From Ephemeroptericola cinctiostellae (GTDB lineage: Bacteria; Pseudomonadota; Gammaproteobacteria; Burkholderiales; Burkholderiaceae): 64,000 bases of DNA. A program made the translations under genes and the position numbers. Where the stretch lies: assembly GCF_003339525.1 (NCBI RefSeq), contig NZ_CP031124.1, positions 2,046,001 through 2,110,000 on the forward strand, given 5' to 3'. The notes beneath the pieces are model-generated. The model did not search any database. It was not told where the DNA came from and was given only the letters and a program-made list of their open reading frames with translations. Positions 55,356 to 64,000 of the stretch are shown in pieces. The number at the start of each line of letters is the position of its first letter. Within the stretch, counting starts at the first letter, position 1.

Positions 55356-56639
55356 TTAAACCGCAGCCTGAATCAAACCTTGCCCCAAGTACTCGCCTTT
55401 AGCAAAACCAGGTAAGCTGAAAAAATAACCGCCACCAAACGGCTTGATGTATTCCTCAAGCGACTCGCCATTCATGCGCCCCTGCACCGTCAAAAAACCG
55501 TTGAGCAAATTGGATTGATAACACACAAACAGCAAACCCATGTTCAATTGCCCCGACTTGCTCAAGCCTTGTGAATAGTTGTAACCCCGGCGTAAAATCA
55601 AATTTTTACGTGTTTCAGGTGTCCGTGGATTGGCGAGACGGATGTGCGCATCATGGGGGATGCGTTTGCCGTCGGGGTCGCTGGCAAAATCAGGGTCATC
55701 GTGTTCGTTGGGTTTGCCCAAAGGCGCACCACTTAATTTGTGCCGCCCAAAAATGGTTTCTTGTTCCTGCAATGGTGTGCGATCCCAAAACTCAACGCGA
55801 TTGCGAATCAAACGCACCACTTGATACGATCCACCCTTCGCCCATGCGGGTTCGCCCGCACTGTTGGCATGATCGCTCACCCAGATCAACTCATTCAATA
55901 AGGCATCATTTTTGGCATCCACGTTGGAAGTGCCATCTTTGAAGCCCAACAGATTGCGCATGGTGTCTTTGCCCAATTTACGGATCATGTGCGGCGGCAG
56001 AAAACCATTCATTTGCCAGCGCATCGTCATCAAATCAGGCGTGTTTTTAATGATGTCGCGTAAAGCATGGATACACGTTTCAGCAGTGTTCGAACAAATT
56101 TGTATGGACAAATCGCCATCGGTTGACTCAGGTTCGAGTGCATCGTTGGGGAAAGGCTGCATGTCTTGCAAATATTGAGGCTTAAGATCCGTCAAACCAA
56201 AACGGCCATCAAACACACTCGCGCCGAGAGACACAGTCATGGTTAAATTATCAGGAAAAACTTTATCACCCATGATGCCACTGTTGAGCGGGGGAAATTT
56301 TGGATCAATCTGTGGCAGTTGCCCCCCTTGTGTCAAAAAGGTGATGCGATCAGTCAAGGTGCGAAGCAGCTTCTCAAAACCTTTTTTGTCTTTGGCCAAC
56401 ACGTCAAATACAACAATGATTGCAGCCGCAGGCTGCGGCGTGATGATGCCTGCTTGATGGGTGCCGTATGCATCTTGTTTAGTTTGAGTGCCGTCGCTGC
56501 TGTCAATGTACGCTTTGGTTGCCAGCGCACCAGCGCCCAAGCTGACTGCGCCCACGCCAATGCCTTTAAGCCAACTGCGGCGATGGGGGGATTTGGGTTG
56601 TTCGGTGTCCTGCGTGTCGTTGATGTGTACTGTTGTCAT
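55356..56639 (-). CDS. efeB: EfeB deferrochelatase / DyP-type peroxidase
   Basis: A 427-residue DyP-type haem peroxidase exported by Tat: HRRSWLKGIGVGAVSLGAGALA near the N-terminus has the twin arginines. The DyP motif GFKDGTSN (GxxDG with catalytic aspartate) is present, and the C-terminal WDRTPLQEQETIFGRHKLSGAPLG is typical of EfeB. With EfeO and EfeU it oxidises Fe(II) for uptake, or releases iron from haem. It is the last gene of efeU-efeO-efeB; the stop-to-start gap to efeO is about 110 bases. Confidence 0.95.
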   Translation of the reverse strand: MTTVHINDTQDTEQPKSPHRRSWLKGIGVGAVSLGAGALATKAYIDSSDGTQTKQDAYGTHQAGIITPQPAAAIIVVFDVLAKDKKGFEKLLRTLTDRITFLTQGGQLPQIDPKFPPLNSGIMGDKVFPDNLTMTVSLGASVFDGRFGLTDLKPQYLQDMQPFPNDALEPESTDGDLSIQICSNTAETCIHALRDIIKNTPDLMTMRWQMNGFLPPHMIRKLGKDTMRNLLGFKDGTSNVDAKNDALLNELIWVSDHANSAGEPAWAKGGSYQVVRLIRNRVEFWDRTPLQEQETIFGRHKLSGAPLGKPNEHDDPDFASDPDGKRIPHDAHIRLANPRTPETRKNLILRRGYNYSQGLSKSGQLNMGLLFVCYQSNLLNGFLTVQGRMNGESLEEYIKPFGGGYFFSLPGFAKGEYLGQGLIQAAV

Positions 56640-56749
56640 GGTGATTGGGTAATGATGGGGTTAAAACGGGTGGGGTTAATGCCCACAAAACAAAACGCCA
56701 ACATGCCCGATAAACAGACATGTTGGCAAAAAACAAAAGACATGGGAAC

Positions 56750-57922
56750 TTAGTTCAAACCCAATAAACCACGTAATTTTGATAAATCTTCAGCCAACAC
56801 CGTGACGGGGGCAGCCAAGGCCTTGCGATCGGCTTCTGTCAATTTATCATACGATGCCCATGTGTCACCTTGCTTGTATTTGCTCAAGATGGCTTCGACT
56901 GAGGCAAAATTGTCATCGGTTTTCTTCAATAAAACGGGATCGGCTTTTTCAATCAAAGGACGGAACAAATCAACAATTTTCTTTGAACCCGCCATATTGG
57001 CATCAAAGTCAGACAAATCGGTGTGGCTGTAACGCTCTTCTTCACCACTGATTTTGCCGTTCGCCACCTCCTCAATCAACACGCCTGCCCCCCCCACCAC
57101 TTTGGTTGCGGGGAAGTTCAAGCCTGCGATTTGCGTTTGCAACGCTTTCACGTCCGATAGCAATTTGTCCGCAATCGGCTTCATGCCTTTTAAAGATTTT
57201 TCTGACCACAAGGCATACTCCAAGCGGTGAAAGCCTGTGAATTCAGGGTCTTTTTCAACTTTTTTATAGGCATCGGCACGGGCATCAATTGAGCCATCCA
57301 AATCGGAGAACAATTCAGCGATCGGCTCAATGCGTTCGTAATGTGCACGGGTCGATGCATACAATGCTTTGGCCTTATTCATGTCGCCCGCATTGATCGC
57401 GGCAACAAACACTTCTGTTTTTTCTACAAAGGCTTTCGTTTCATCCAACACATACGCTTTATATTGGGCAATGGGTGCTTCCAATTGGGTCACAGGAATC
57501 GCAGCCACTTGTGCATTGGCATTTGGTGTGACCGTGAGCTTACTGCGTGGGTTTGACAATAAACCGCAAATCATGTCGTAATCGCCCGCATCCAAGGTGG
57601 TGGTGAGTTTCTGAGTGAAGCTTGGCGCAATGTTTTCACGCTCCTCAATCACCAAAACCCCTTTGAGGATTTCAAACTCTAAAGGGCGACTGCTCTTGTT
57701 GCTGATGATGAATGTGGTTTTACCTGCGGGCACTGTCAAAGAAGCGGGTTCGCATGCGGTGTCGGTCACCGCCACAGCCACCTCTGGGTTGGCTGCGGGT
57801 GCAGCAGGTGCCGCCGTTTTGTCGGCTGGTTTAGGTGCTGAGGCTTTTTCACCACATGCCGTCAGAGTGAAAGAAGCCAAAGTCAGGCACGATGCCGCGA
57901 TGAGTTTGAAATTTGAAACCAT
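56750..57922 (-). CDS. efeO: EfeO iron-uptake lipoprotein
   Basis: A 390-residue periplasmic protein with a cupredoxin-like N-terminal module ([24 protein letters not shown]) and a C-terminal peptidase-M75 module ([15 protein letters not shown], HxxE). The N-terminus [10 protein letters not shown] has a lipobox, so it is probably membrane-anchored; E. coli EfeO is not, so this is a variant. AGGATGATC precedes the ATG at 57922. Central gene of the efe operon. Confidence 0.94.
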   Translation of the reverse strand: MVSNFKLIAASCLTLASFTLTACGEKASAPKPADKTAAPAAPAANPEVAVAVTDTACEPASLTVPAGKTTFIISNKSSRPLEFEILKGVLVIEERENIAPSFTQKLTTTLDAGDYDMICGLLSNPRSKLTVTPNANAQVAAIPVTQLEAPIAQYKAYVLDETKAFVEKTEVFVAAINAGDMNKAKALYASTRAHYERIEPIAELFSDLDGSIDARADAYKKVEKDPEFTGFHRLEYALWSEKSLKGMKPIADKLLSDVKALQTQIAGLNFPATKVVGGAGVLIEEVANGKISGEEERYSHTDLSDFDANMAGSKKIVDLFRPLIEKADPVLLKKTDDNFASVEAILSKYKQGDTWASYDKLTEADRKALAAPVTVLAEDLSKLRGLLGLN

Positions 57923-57997
57923 GATCATCCTATAAAAATCCATCAACTGTCCAAAGACCGTGGAAAAATCACTTTCCAGCATGGTCTTTATTGTTTT

Positions 57998-58849
57998 TTA
58001 GCGATTTGAAGCCACGCCTTCAATCGCAGGTGTCCTCGATGCCGCGACAGTCACATCTTTAAAATACCACCACAAGGCCACCACCAAATAGGCCGCCCAA
58101 ACCACAACCTCACCAACGGTTGGGGTCGGCGTATAACCAAACACACCCGATAAAAACACGCCAACCACACTGTGCACGGGTAAGAAAGAAGACCAATCAA
58201 ACACCAATGTTTGTAAATGGTTCCACACACCAGCCTCATGCAAGGCCCGTAAAGACCCCGCCAGCAAACCTGCGGCGACCACAATGATGAATGCACCCGT
58301 CCATTTGAAAAACTTAGCCAAATTGATGCGCACACCACCTTGGTAAATGCCATAACCAATCGCCACTGAAGCCACCATGCCCAAAATGGCACCAAGCAAA
58401 GCACCGTTTTCACGCCCTTGCTCAATCGCTGCCAGCAAGAAAAACACCGACTCCAACCCTTCACGCGCCACAGCAAAAAACGACATCGCCAACAACGACA
58501 ACATTTGCCAACGGCCATTGTTCAAAGCTTTATTGATTGAATCGTGCAACTCACGTTTAATCGAACGCGCTGCTTTTTTCATCCAAAATGTCATGCCTGT
58601 CAGCACACCCACTGCCAGCAAGCCAATCACGCCAACCCACAGCTCTTGTTCACGTTGAGGAATCTCACCCGTCTGTGCATTGATAAACCAACCCACACCA
58701 AAGCACATGACCATTGCCAGCACCACCCCACCGACGAGCGCAGGCATTGCACGGCCATGGCCTGATTGTTTCAAGTAACTGGCAATGATGCCAACGATGA
58801 GCGCGGCCTCGATACCCTCGCGCAGCATGATCAAAAATGCGGACAGCAT
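57998..58849 (-). CDS. efeU: EfeU ferrous iron permease (FTR1 family)
   Basis: A 283-residue membrane protein with about seven hydrophobic segments. The two REXXE motifs are REGIEAALIVG and REGLESVFFLLAA, which coordinate iron. It transports iron across the inner membrane with EfeO/EfeB. The first gene of the operon; a Fur-box-like site lies about 55 bases upstream. It has no frameshift, unlike some E. coli strains' efeU. Confidence 0.95.
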   Translation of the reverse strand: MLSAFLIMLREGIEAALIVGIIASYLKQSGHGRAMPALVGGVVLAMVMCFGVGWFINAQTGEIPQREQELWVGVIGLLAVGVLTGMTFWMKKAARSIKRELHDSINKALNNGRWQMLSLLAMSFFAVAREGLESVFFLLAAIEQGRENGALLGAILGMVASVAIGYGIYQGGVRINLAKFFKWTGAFIIVVAAGLLAGSLRALHEAGVWNHLQTLVFDWSSFLPVHSVVGVFLSGVFGYTPTPTVGEVVVWAAYLVVALWWYFKDVTVAASRTPAIEGVASNR

Positions 58850-58901
58850 GACGGCTCCTTTGCGTTTAAATGTGCTGGAAGCATATCACAACAAACCAAA
58901 A

Positions 58902-58920
58902 AATGCAAATCATTATCATT
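58902..58920 (-). promoter_or_regulatory. Fur-box-like site upstream of efeU
   Basis: AATGCAAATCATTATCATT matches the Fur consensus GATAATGATAATCATTATC in most positions, with the ATCATTATC half intact. It lies about 53-71 bases upstream of the efeU start and is consistent with Fur repression when iron is sufficient. The rest of the 300-base gap to lemA holds no gene. Confidence 0.7.
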
Positions 58921-59149
58921 TACATACAGTTCCATCGTTTTTTCCATCGGCATGTTGTAACAACACCTTATTAAAAAGACCATCCGTTCCATAAAAAGCT
59001 CCTGCTTTGGTTTATACTTCTAGTCGATTCAATATTTTTTGATGATTTATTGATCTGTGATTCGTTCCGCGTCAACCAGCATCGGGGTTCACGTGTTAAT
59101 GGCGCGCAATACTTTTTTTGCAATTTTTTGATACCCACAGGAGCATTCC

Positions 59150-59749
59150 ATGCGTAAATTTCTCGCCCTCATCGCCACTGCCGCTACATTGACCTTGAGT
59201 GGTTGCGGTTACAACACCATGCAAGCGCAAGACGAAGGCGTCAAAGCCAAATGGTCAGAAGTATTGAACCAATACCAACGCCGTTCAGACTTGATTCCAA
59301 ACATCGTCAAAACAGCACAAGCCGAAGCCAACTTTGAGAAAAGCACGCTGAATGAGGTCATCGCCGCACGTGCATCGGCCACAGGCATCCAAGCCACACC
59401 TGAGTTGATCAATGATCCTGTTGCATTCAAAAAATTCACGGATGCACAAAGCCAATTGCAAGGCTCTTTATCACGTTTGATGGTCACCATGGAAAACTAC
59501 CCTAACTTGAAATCAAACGCTGCATTCCAAGAAGTTCGTGCACAACTTGAAGGCACGGAAAACCGCATCGCCGTGGCACGTAAAGGCTATATTGATTCAG
59601 TTCAAGGTTACAACACAACCCTGCGCACGTTCCCAAATAATTTAACAGCCAAAGTCATGGGCTATTCACCCAAAGCGAACTACACTGTTGAAAATGAAGC
59701 GGCCATTTCAAAAGCCCCAACAGTTGAATTTGATGCGCCAAAGAAATAA
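59150..59749 (+). CDS. lemA: LemA family lipoprotein
   Basis: A 199-residue LemA protein with signal and lipobox (TLTLSGCGYNTMQ, Cys near residue 20), followed by a long helical bundle. YNTMQAQDEGVKAKWSEVLNQYQRRSDLIPNIVKT is diagnostic. GGAGCATTCC precedes the ATG. LemA often pairs with TPM-domain or Htpx genes; here two TPM genes follow on the same strand, 118 bases on. Function of the family is poorly known. Confidence 0.93.
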   Translation: MRKFLALIATAATLTLSGCGYNTMQAQDEGVKAKWSEVLNQYQRRSDLIPNIVKTAQAEANFEKSTLNEVIAARASATGIQATPELINDPVAFKKFTDAQSQLQGSLSRLMVTMENYPNLKSNAAFQEVRAQLEGTENRIAVARKGYIDSVQGYNTTLRTFPNNLTAKVMGYSPKANYTVENEAAISKAPTVEFDAPKK

Positions 59750-59867
59750 GCATCAAGCAATAAGTAACAAAAACAGAAGTAAACCACAGTTAGTTAGAGC
59801 ATGACCTTTTGCGCGAATCCTTAGGGGTTCGCGCCCTTACAGCATCACCTGCGGGAACGCCCCACAC

Positions 59868-60875
59868 ATGAAAAACACGGCATATCGCTTTTTAAACCAT
59901 GTCTGCGCACTGCTTTTTGGCTGGGCACTGTTGTTCAATGCCTCATTCGCCCAAGCGCAAAACGTCTTGCCCATTCCACCGCTGACTGCGCTGGTGATGG
60001 ATCAAACCAACACATTGACCCCCACCGAAATCACACAGCTCGATGCGAAGCTCAAAGCATTTGAGAAAACCAAAGGCAGTCAAATCGGTATTTTGATTGT
60101 CCCAACCACTGCGCCTGAAGATGTCTTCAGCTACGCCCAGCGTGCCGCAGAAACCTATAAATTGGGTCGCAAAGGCGTGGGCGATGGTGTGCTCATCGTC
60201 ATCGCAAAGAATGACCGCAAAGTTCATGTCTACGTCATGCGCGCCCTTGAAGGTGCAATTCCAGATGCTTACGCCAAGCGCATCATCAATGAACAAATGC
60301 AGCCCGCATTTCGCCAAAATCAATTTGCAACAGGTTTGGATGCCGCGACCACTCAAATTGAAAAACTCATCAATGGTGAACAGCTGCCCACAACCGCTGA
60401 ATGGCAAGCACAGCAAAAAGAACAAAACAGTGGGGGTGACATTTGGACATCGTTGCTCATCCTCACCCTCGCCGCCAGTTTCATTGGCTCCGGCATTGCC
60501 AAATCGACCAGCCGCTGGTTGGTTGCGCCTTTGGCCGCCGCAGGCGCAGGTTTTGTCGCATTGGATATGAGCTCATTGATCACAGCTGCGGGTGTTGTCG
60601 CCCTGATTGTCGGTCTGGCCGTTATGATTTTTGGTAAACGTTACGCCCAGCTGGCCACACAACATGGCAATTCACCTTTCAGCCGCACCACAACTTCGCG
60701 CCGCAACAACGATATTTTCTGGGGCGGTGGCTTCGGGGGCGGTGGCTTCGGGGGCGGTGGCTTCGGGGGCGGTGGTTTTGGTGGGTTTGGTGGCGGCTCA
60801 GGCGGTGGCGGTGGTTGGGGCGGTTCAGGTGGCGGCGGTGACGCTGGCGGCGGCGGCGCATCAGGAGGCTGGTAA
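59868..60875 (+). CDS. TPM-domain protein with glycine-rich C-terminus (YgcG type)
   Basis: A 335-residue membrane protein. Signal peptide (residues 1-31), then a TPM domain (LTALVMDQTNTLTPTEITQLDAKLKAFEKTKGSQIGILIVPTT and YKLGRKGVGDGVLIVIAKNDRKVHVYVMR), then two hydrophobic segments, then a Gly-Phe repeat tail ending GGASGGW. TPM (Psb32-like) domains may have phosphatase-like or protein-interaction roles; here with lemA it probably belongs to a membrane complex. The tail's DNA contains near-perfect 15-base repeats from 60722 to about 60785. The stop overlaps the next start by one base (TAATG). Confidence 0.9.
   Translation: MKNTAYRFLNHVCALLFGWALLFNASFAQAQNVLPIPPLTALVMDQTNTLTPTEITQLDAKLKAFEKTKGSQIGILIVPTTAPEDVFSYAQRAAETYKLGRKGVGDGVLIVIAKNDRKVHVYVMRALEGAIPDAYAKRIINEQMQPAFRQNQFATGLDAATTQIEKLINGEQLPTTAEWQAQQKEQNSGGDIWTSLLILTLAASFIGSGIAKSTSRWLVAPLAAAGAGFVALDMSSLITAAGVVALIVGLAVMIFGKRYAQLATQHGNSPFSRTTTSRRNNDIFWGGGFGGGGFGGGGFGGGGFGGFGGGSGGGGGWGGSGGGGDAGGGGASGGW
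60722..60785. repeat. 15-base tandem repeats coding GGGFG
   Basis: A unit GGCGGTGGCTTCGGG and close variants repeats about four times within the C-terminal Gly-rich part of the TPM gene. Copy number could vary by slippage without breaking the frame. Confidence 0.85.
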
Positions 60876-61411
60876 TGAAACGATTTAAACCTTTAAAATT
60901 GAGCTTTTTTGAGCACACGGGTCGCATTTTGCGCCATTGGTTCACGCCCTCATGGCGTCTCAAAAATTTATTGAGCCATGATCAGCTCGAAGCCATCGCG
61001 CAGCACATTGAAGCTTCAGAAACGCAGCACACGGCCGAAATTGCCATTGCCCTTGAAACACGGCTGCCTTGGTCTTACCTTGCACGCCAAGCCCATTCAC
61101 GTGAACGGGCTTGGGCTGCATTCAGCAAAATGCAAGTGTGGGACACGCCCGACAACAACGGGGTGTTGATGTATTTCCTGCTCGCCGAACGCCGCATTGA
61201 AATCGTTGCAGATCGCGCCTGCGCGCAAGTCATTGATGAGGCGCAATGGAAAGCGTGGGTGCATACATTGCACACGGCCATGCACAACAATGATTTGGTC
61301 AGTGGGATTAAAGAAGTCGTCACCGAGTTGACCTTGGTCTTAGAAAAACATTTCCCGCAACTGGAAACGAATCAAGAAAACCGTGTGAGCAATCGACCTC
61401 AGGTGTTTTAA
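60875..61411 (+). CDS. TPM-domain protein, second copy
   Basis: A 178-residue protein with a short TPM domain (LLSHDQLEAIAQHIEASETQHTAEIAIALETRLPW and DNNGVLMYFLLAERRIEIVADR). No clear signal peptide is seen, so cytoplasmic or membrane-edge location. Translationally coupled to the upstream TPM gene by TAATG. Together with lemA the three likely form one operon. Function unknown. Confidence 0.86.
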   Translation: MKRFKPLKLSFFEHTGRILRHWFTPSWRLKNLLSHDQLEAIAQHIEASETQHTAEIAIALETRLPWSYLARQAHSRERAWAAFSKMQVWDTPDNNGVLMYFLLAERRIEIVADRACAQVIDEAQWKAWVHTLHTAMHNNDLVSGIKEVVTELTLVLEKHFPQLETNQENRVSNRPQVF

Positions 61412-61507
61412 GGAAAGCGCCTCACCTCACATTGTTTTAAAATTTAAAGCATTGAGGTGCGACTCAAGGACACATCAACACCGCTTGGCTTGAAACATAA
61501 CATCCAC

Positions 61508-62362
61508 ATGTCCATACACCTTTCAACATTTGACACTTGGCTCACCCGCCATCCTGAGCAATCCGAACTCAAAGGCTTCAAGCGTTTCCTCAAAGAGTTT
61601 TGGTTCTTTGGCCTAAAATGTGCCCGCGCCTGTTTGTTCGCGGGTTTGTTTTTCCTATCGGTCATGCTCGTGCCTCGATCGGGGTTATTTGGGCTGCCCA
61701 GATACGATGCACTTTTACTGATTGCTGTCGCGATTCAAACATGGATGGTGTGGACACAGCTGGAAACATGGGATGAACTCAAAGCCATTACGGTGTTTCA
61801 TTTGGTCGGCTTTGCACTAGAAGCGTTCAAAGTCTCTGGCAACATTCAATCATGGAGTTACCCTGATTTTGCTTACAGTAAAGTATTTGGCGTGCCGTTG
61901 TTTTCAGGGTTCATGTATGCCGCTGTGGGCAGCTACATCATTCAAGCATGGCGCTTATTTGACATGCGCATCCGCCATCACCCTTCGTATGGGCTGGCAA
62001 CTTTGGCCGCATTAATGATTTATGTGAATTTTTTCACGCACCATTATATTGGTGATTACCGTTGGTACATCGGTGCATTTGTGCTGGGCTTGTATGCACG
62101 CACACGCGTGATTTTTCGTCCATTGGATCGGGATCGCTGGATGCCATTGCTGCTGGGGTTTGTGTTAACAGGGTTTTTTATATGGCTGGCCGAAAACATC
62201 GGGACATTTTTTGGGGTGTGGCGTTATCCAAACCAAATTGGTGCTTGGGCCACAGTGCACATTGGTAAATGGAGCTCTTGGGCGATGTTGGTGGTGATGA
62301 CGTTTACCATCATCGTCAACCTCAAACACGTGAAAGAAACCATTCACGTGCCTGAGCCTTAA
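61508..62362 (+). CDS. DUF817 integral membrane protein
   Basis: A 284-residue membrane protein with about eight hydrophobic segments matching DUF817 (YoaT-like): FKRFLKEFWFFGLKCARACLFAGLFF, HLVGFALEAFKVSGNIQSWSYPD and WLAENIGTFFGVWRYPNQ. Function unknown. The ATG at 61508 has no good binding site; an upstream codon 17 residues earlier lacks one too. It converges with the HAD phosphatase gene. Confidence 0.85.
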   Translation: MSIHLSTFDTWLTRHPEQSELKGFKRFLKEFWFFGLKCARACLFAGLFFLSVMLVPRSGLFGLPRYDALLLIAVAIQTWMVWTQLETWDELKAITVFHLVGFALEAFKVSGNIQSWSYPDFAYSKVFGVPLFSGFMYAAVGSYIIQAWRLFDMRIRHHPSYGLATLAALMIYVNFFTHHYIGDYRWYIGAFVLGLYARTRVIFRPLDRDRWMPLLLGFVLTGFFIWLAENIGTFFGVWRYPNQIGAWATVHIGKWSSWAMLVVMTFTIIVNLKHVKETIHVPEP

Positions 62363-62381
62363 CAAGACTTATAAGTAAAAA

Positions 62382-63041
62382 TTAGCCCAACCGTTCGACC
62401 ACCCATTTTTGCGCCTCACCCAAATGCTTCAACACCGCTGTGGCACTGGTGAAATCATGGTTTTCGGACATGGGGTTGGGTATCGCCAAACACGCAATGC
62501 CCGCCCGACTCGCTGAGGTCAGCCCATGTTCGCTGTCCTCAATGGCAACACATTCACCTGCACTCAAACCCAGTTTTTCCAAGGCCAATAAATAGCAATC
62601 GGGCGCAGGTTTACCATTCAACACATCATCACCTGAAACCGAAAAAGCGAAAACATCGTGCCAGTTGTGCGCGCGTAAATTGGCGTCCACACTGACTCGA
62701 TCCGCACCCGTGACCATGACAAGGGTCAAACCAATGTCCTTAAAAAAACCAAGTGTTTCAATTACTTGAGGCATCAATGGGTATGTTTTACTCGCAACAA
62801 AAGCGTGGGTGGCGGTCACTTTCGCTTGCGTCAAGGTGGCCGCGCCGACGTCCAAATCATAACGCTGAATCATGTCCATGGCATTTTGCGCAGTGGGAAT
62901 GCCTGCGTGATGATTTTTATAATCATCTTCGCTTAACGTGACGTTGTATTCGGCCAAAATGTCCATCCACATTTGGCAGTGGATGATTTCTGAATTGACT
63001 AAAGTGCCGTCCAAATCGAATAATATGGCTTTGATGCCCAT
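62382..63041 (-). CDS. HAD-superfamily phosphatase (beta-phosphoglucomutase-like)
   Basis: A 219-residue HAD hydrolase with nucleophile motif LFDLDGTLVNSE, motif II VTGAD, motif III GKPAPDCYLL and motif IV VAIEDSEHGL. The cap insert suggests beta-phosphoglucomutase or phosphatase-like activity; substrate is unknown. CAGGAGGACAGC precedes the ATG at 63041; the upstream frame extension is rejected. Confidence 0.9.
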   Translation of the reverse strand: MGIKAILFDLDGTLVNSEIIHCQMWMDILAEYNVTLSEDDYKNHHAGIPTAQNAMDMIQRYDLDVGAATLTQAKVTATHAFVASKTYPLMPQVIETLGFFKDIGLTLVMVTGADRVSVDANLRAHNWHDVFAFSVSGDDVLNGKPAPDCYLLALEKLGLSAGECVAIEDSEHGLTSASRAGIACLAIPNPMSENHDFTSATAVLKHLGEAQKWVVERLG

Positions 63042-63117
63042 GCTGTCCTCCTGTGGTTGCTTTGCTTTAAAGTATAAACTGTTTACAAAACAAACTCTTA
63101 AAGAAATGGGCATGAGC

Positions 63118-63804
63118 TTAAGATGTGCGCGTTGGACCGTATTTTTCCATGACCTCATTGTCATAATGAGCCAAAACCATGCTTTCTGCCAATGCGTCTT
63201 TTTTCCACTCGCGCATCGCAGGGTGTACGCGCATGGTGTCGCAATAGGCTTGCGCCGTGGGTGATAATTTAACGTTGTAGGCATGAAACCGCCACACAAT
63301 GGGTGCAAACATTGCGTCAGCAATCGAAAACTCACCAAATAAATACGGTTTATCGGGTGAGTTGGCGGCAAACTCCGCCCGCGTCTCTGTCCAAATCGCA
63401 TCAATCCGTGCCACGTCAGCCGCCACGTCCGTGCTCAGCTCGGCACCTTGTAAGCACATTTTGACATTCATCGGCATCGCACCGCGCACATGCCCAAAAC
63501 CCGAGTGCATTTCCGCGCTGATGCTGCGCGCCCGTGCGCGAGCATTCGGGTCAAGCGGCCACAAGCCCAAATGCCGTTCGGCTAAATACTCCGCAATCGC
63601 CAAAGTGTCCCACACCTGAAAGCCATCATGGTGCAAGCAAGGGACAAGACCGTTCGGCGAATAGCCACGGTGCATGTCGTGTGCACCGCGCCCCGCCACG
63701 CTGACCATGCGCTCCTCGAATGGAATATTAAAGTGCTTGAGCAGCAGCCACGGACGAAGCGACCACGAGGAATAATTTTTGTTGCCCATATACAGTTGAT
63801 ACAT
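63118..63804 (-). CDS. Glutathione S-transferase family protein
   Basis: A 228-residue GST. N-terminal thioredoxin fold LYMGNKNYSSWSLRPWLLLKHFNIPFEER with SPNGLVPCL (cis-Pro region) and the C-terminal helical domain (PYLFGEFSIADAMFAPIVWRF) fit. The NYSSWSLRPW motif is typical of the YfcF/YghU-neighbour branch. It lies 76 bases upstream of the HAD gene's start and just downstream of a second GST gene; the pair may be tandem paralogues. Confidence 0.88.
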   Translation of the reverse strand: MYQLYMGNKNYSSWSLRPWLLLKHFNIPFEERMVSVAGRGAHDMHRGYSPNGLVPCLHHDGFQVWDTLAIAEYLAERHLGLWPLDPNARARARSISAEMHSGFGHVRGAMPMNVKMCLQGAELSTDVAADVARIDAIWTETRAEFAANSPDKPYLFGEFSIADAMFAPIVWRFHAYNVKLSPTAQAYCDTMRVHPAMREWKKDALAESMVLAHYDNEVMEKYGPTRTS

Positions 63805-63828
63805 GATGTTCTTTCTTTTAGAGTGTTT

Positions 63829-64000
63829 TTAGAGTGCGGGGCGCGGCTGATTGACCCATTCCTGCACCGACGGGCGCGACCATTGCTTACAGGCATATTC
63901 GACCAAGCGCGGTGGCACCGCATCACCGTTGAGTAATAAGCGATTGAGCATGATGGTCAGATCCAAATCAACCAGCGTCCATTCGGCAAAAACATGCTCG
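63829..64000 (-). CDS. C-terminal part of a YfcF-like GST
   Basis: A frame open to the right edge of the window ends at TAA 63829-63831. The 56 residues seen (FAEWTLVDLDLTIMLNRL, LNGDAVPPRLVEYACKQW, RPSVQEWV) closely resemble the C-terminal helix region of E. coli YfcF. It lies 24 bases upstream of the other GST gene on the same strand, so the two probably form a pair. The N-terminal domain is beyond the window. Confidence 0.82.
   Translation of the reverse strand, partial: EHVFAEWTLVDLDLTIMLNRLLLNGDAVPPRLVEYACKQWSRPSVQEWVNQPRPAL

Overview
The window looks like chromosomal DNA of a betaproteobacterium, most likely order Burkholderiales, with moderate GC (about half). This is inferred from protein families and gene order: ygfZ / mltG-tmk-holB, tsaB-rimI-holD, ispD/ispF, a hut cluster with hutD and hutG, efeUOB, a class-2 quinone-dependent PyrD, and a PIN-PhoH protein beside Mth938-like and Bcp genes. 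I saw no tRNA, rRNA, CRISPR array, complete insertion sequence or prophage. Most genes are housekeeping or ordinary accessory genes, and the less explained material is mainly in small genes and intergenic DNA.

Layout. 1-5.1 kb: a cut-off secreted protein, an AHSA1-type protein, two Dph6-like ATP-pyrophosphatases flanking a cysteine-rich CWC-DUF5522 protein, and an AlaA aminotransferase. 5.4-10.2 kb: Mth938-like protein, Bcp peroxiredoxin, PIN-PhoH ATPase, TPR-glycosyltransferase. 10.3-13.7 kb (minus): ispD, ispF, tsaB, rimI and a holD-like gene. 14-18.6 kb: a stand-alone gyrase-type Toprim protein, a cupin, and four methionine sulfoxide reductase genes (msrQ, msrP, exported msrA, exported msrB). 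19-25.6 kb: dnaK with a heat-shock-like promoter, two small envelope proteins, rtcB followed by a small basic ORF with a terminator inside its frame, dcd, pyrD. 25.6-31.6 kb (minus): csaA, aminotransferase, rmuC with truncated haemoglobin, and a MarR-led four-gene group. 32-39.5 kb: complete histidine utilisation cluster hutU-H-G-D-I with divergent hutC. 39.8-47 kb: mfd, glpD, glpK. 47.3-54.3 kb: a lipoprotein, selO, ygfZ, mltG, tmk, holB. 54.5-58.9 kb: iron module bfr, efeB, efeO, efeU with a Fur-box-like site. 59-64 kb: lemA, two TPM-domain genes, DUF817, a HAD phosphatase and two GST genes, the second cut by the window edge.

How the genes work together. The hut genes convert histidine to glutamate under HutC, whose palindrome fills the spacer of the hutU promoter. 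The efe genes import iron and the adjacent ferritin-like protein probably stores it. The msr genes probably repair oxidised methionine in the envelope. tsaB, rimI, csaA and perhaps the small ORF after rtcB concern tRNA, ribosomes and translation; rtcB concerns RNA repair.

Most interesting for follow-up: (a) the small basic ORF after rtcB, with no stop codon before an intrinsic terminator in its own frame, an architecture known from tmRNA-controlled ribosome-rescue genes (ArfA, BrfA); (b) the paired ATP-pyrophosphatases with the cysteine-rich protein; (c) the solitary Toprim domain; (d) a perfect 22-bp inverted repeat near 31.8 kb; (e) many short intergenic tandem duplications, including six 11-bp copies upstream of mfd.
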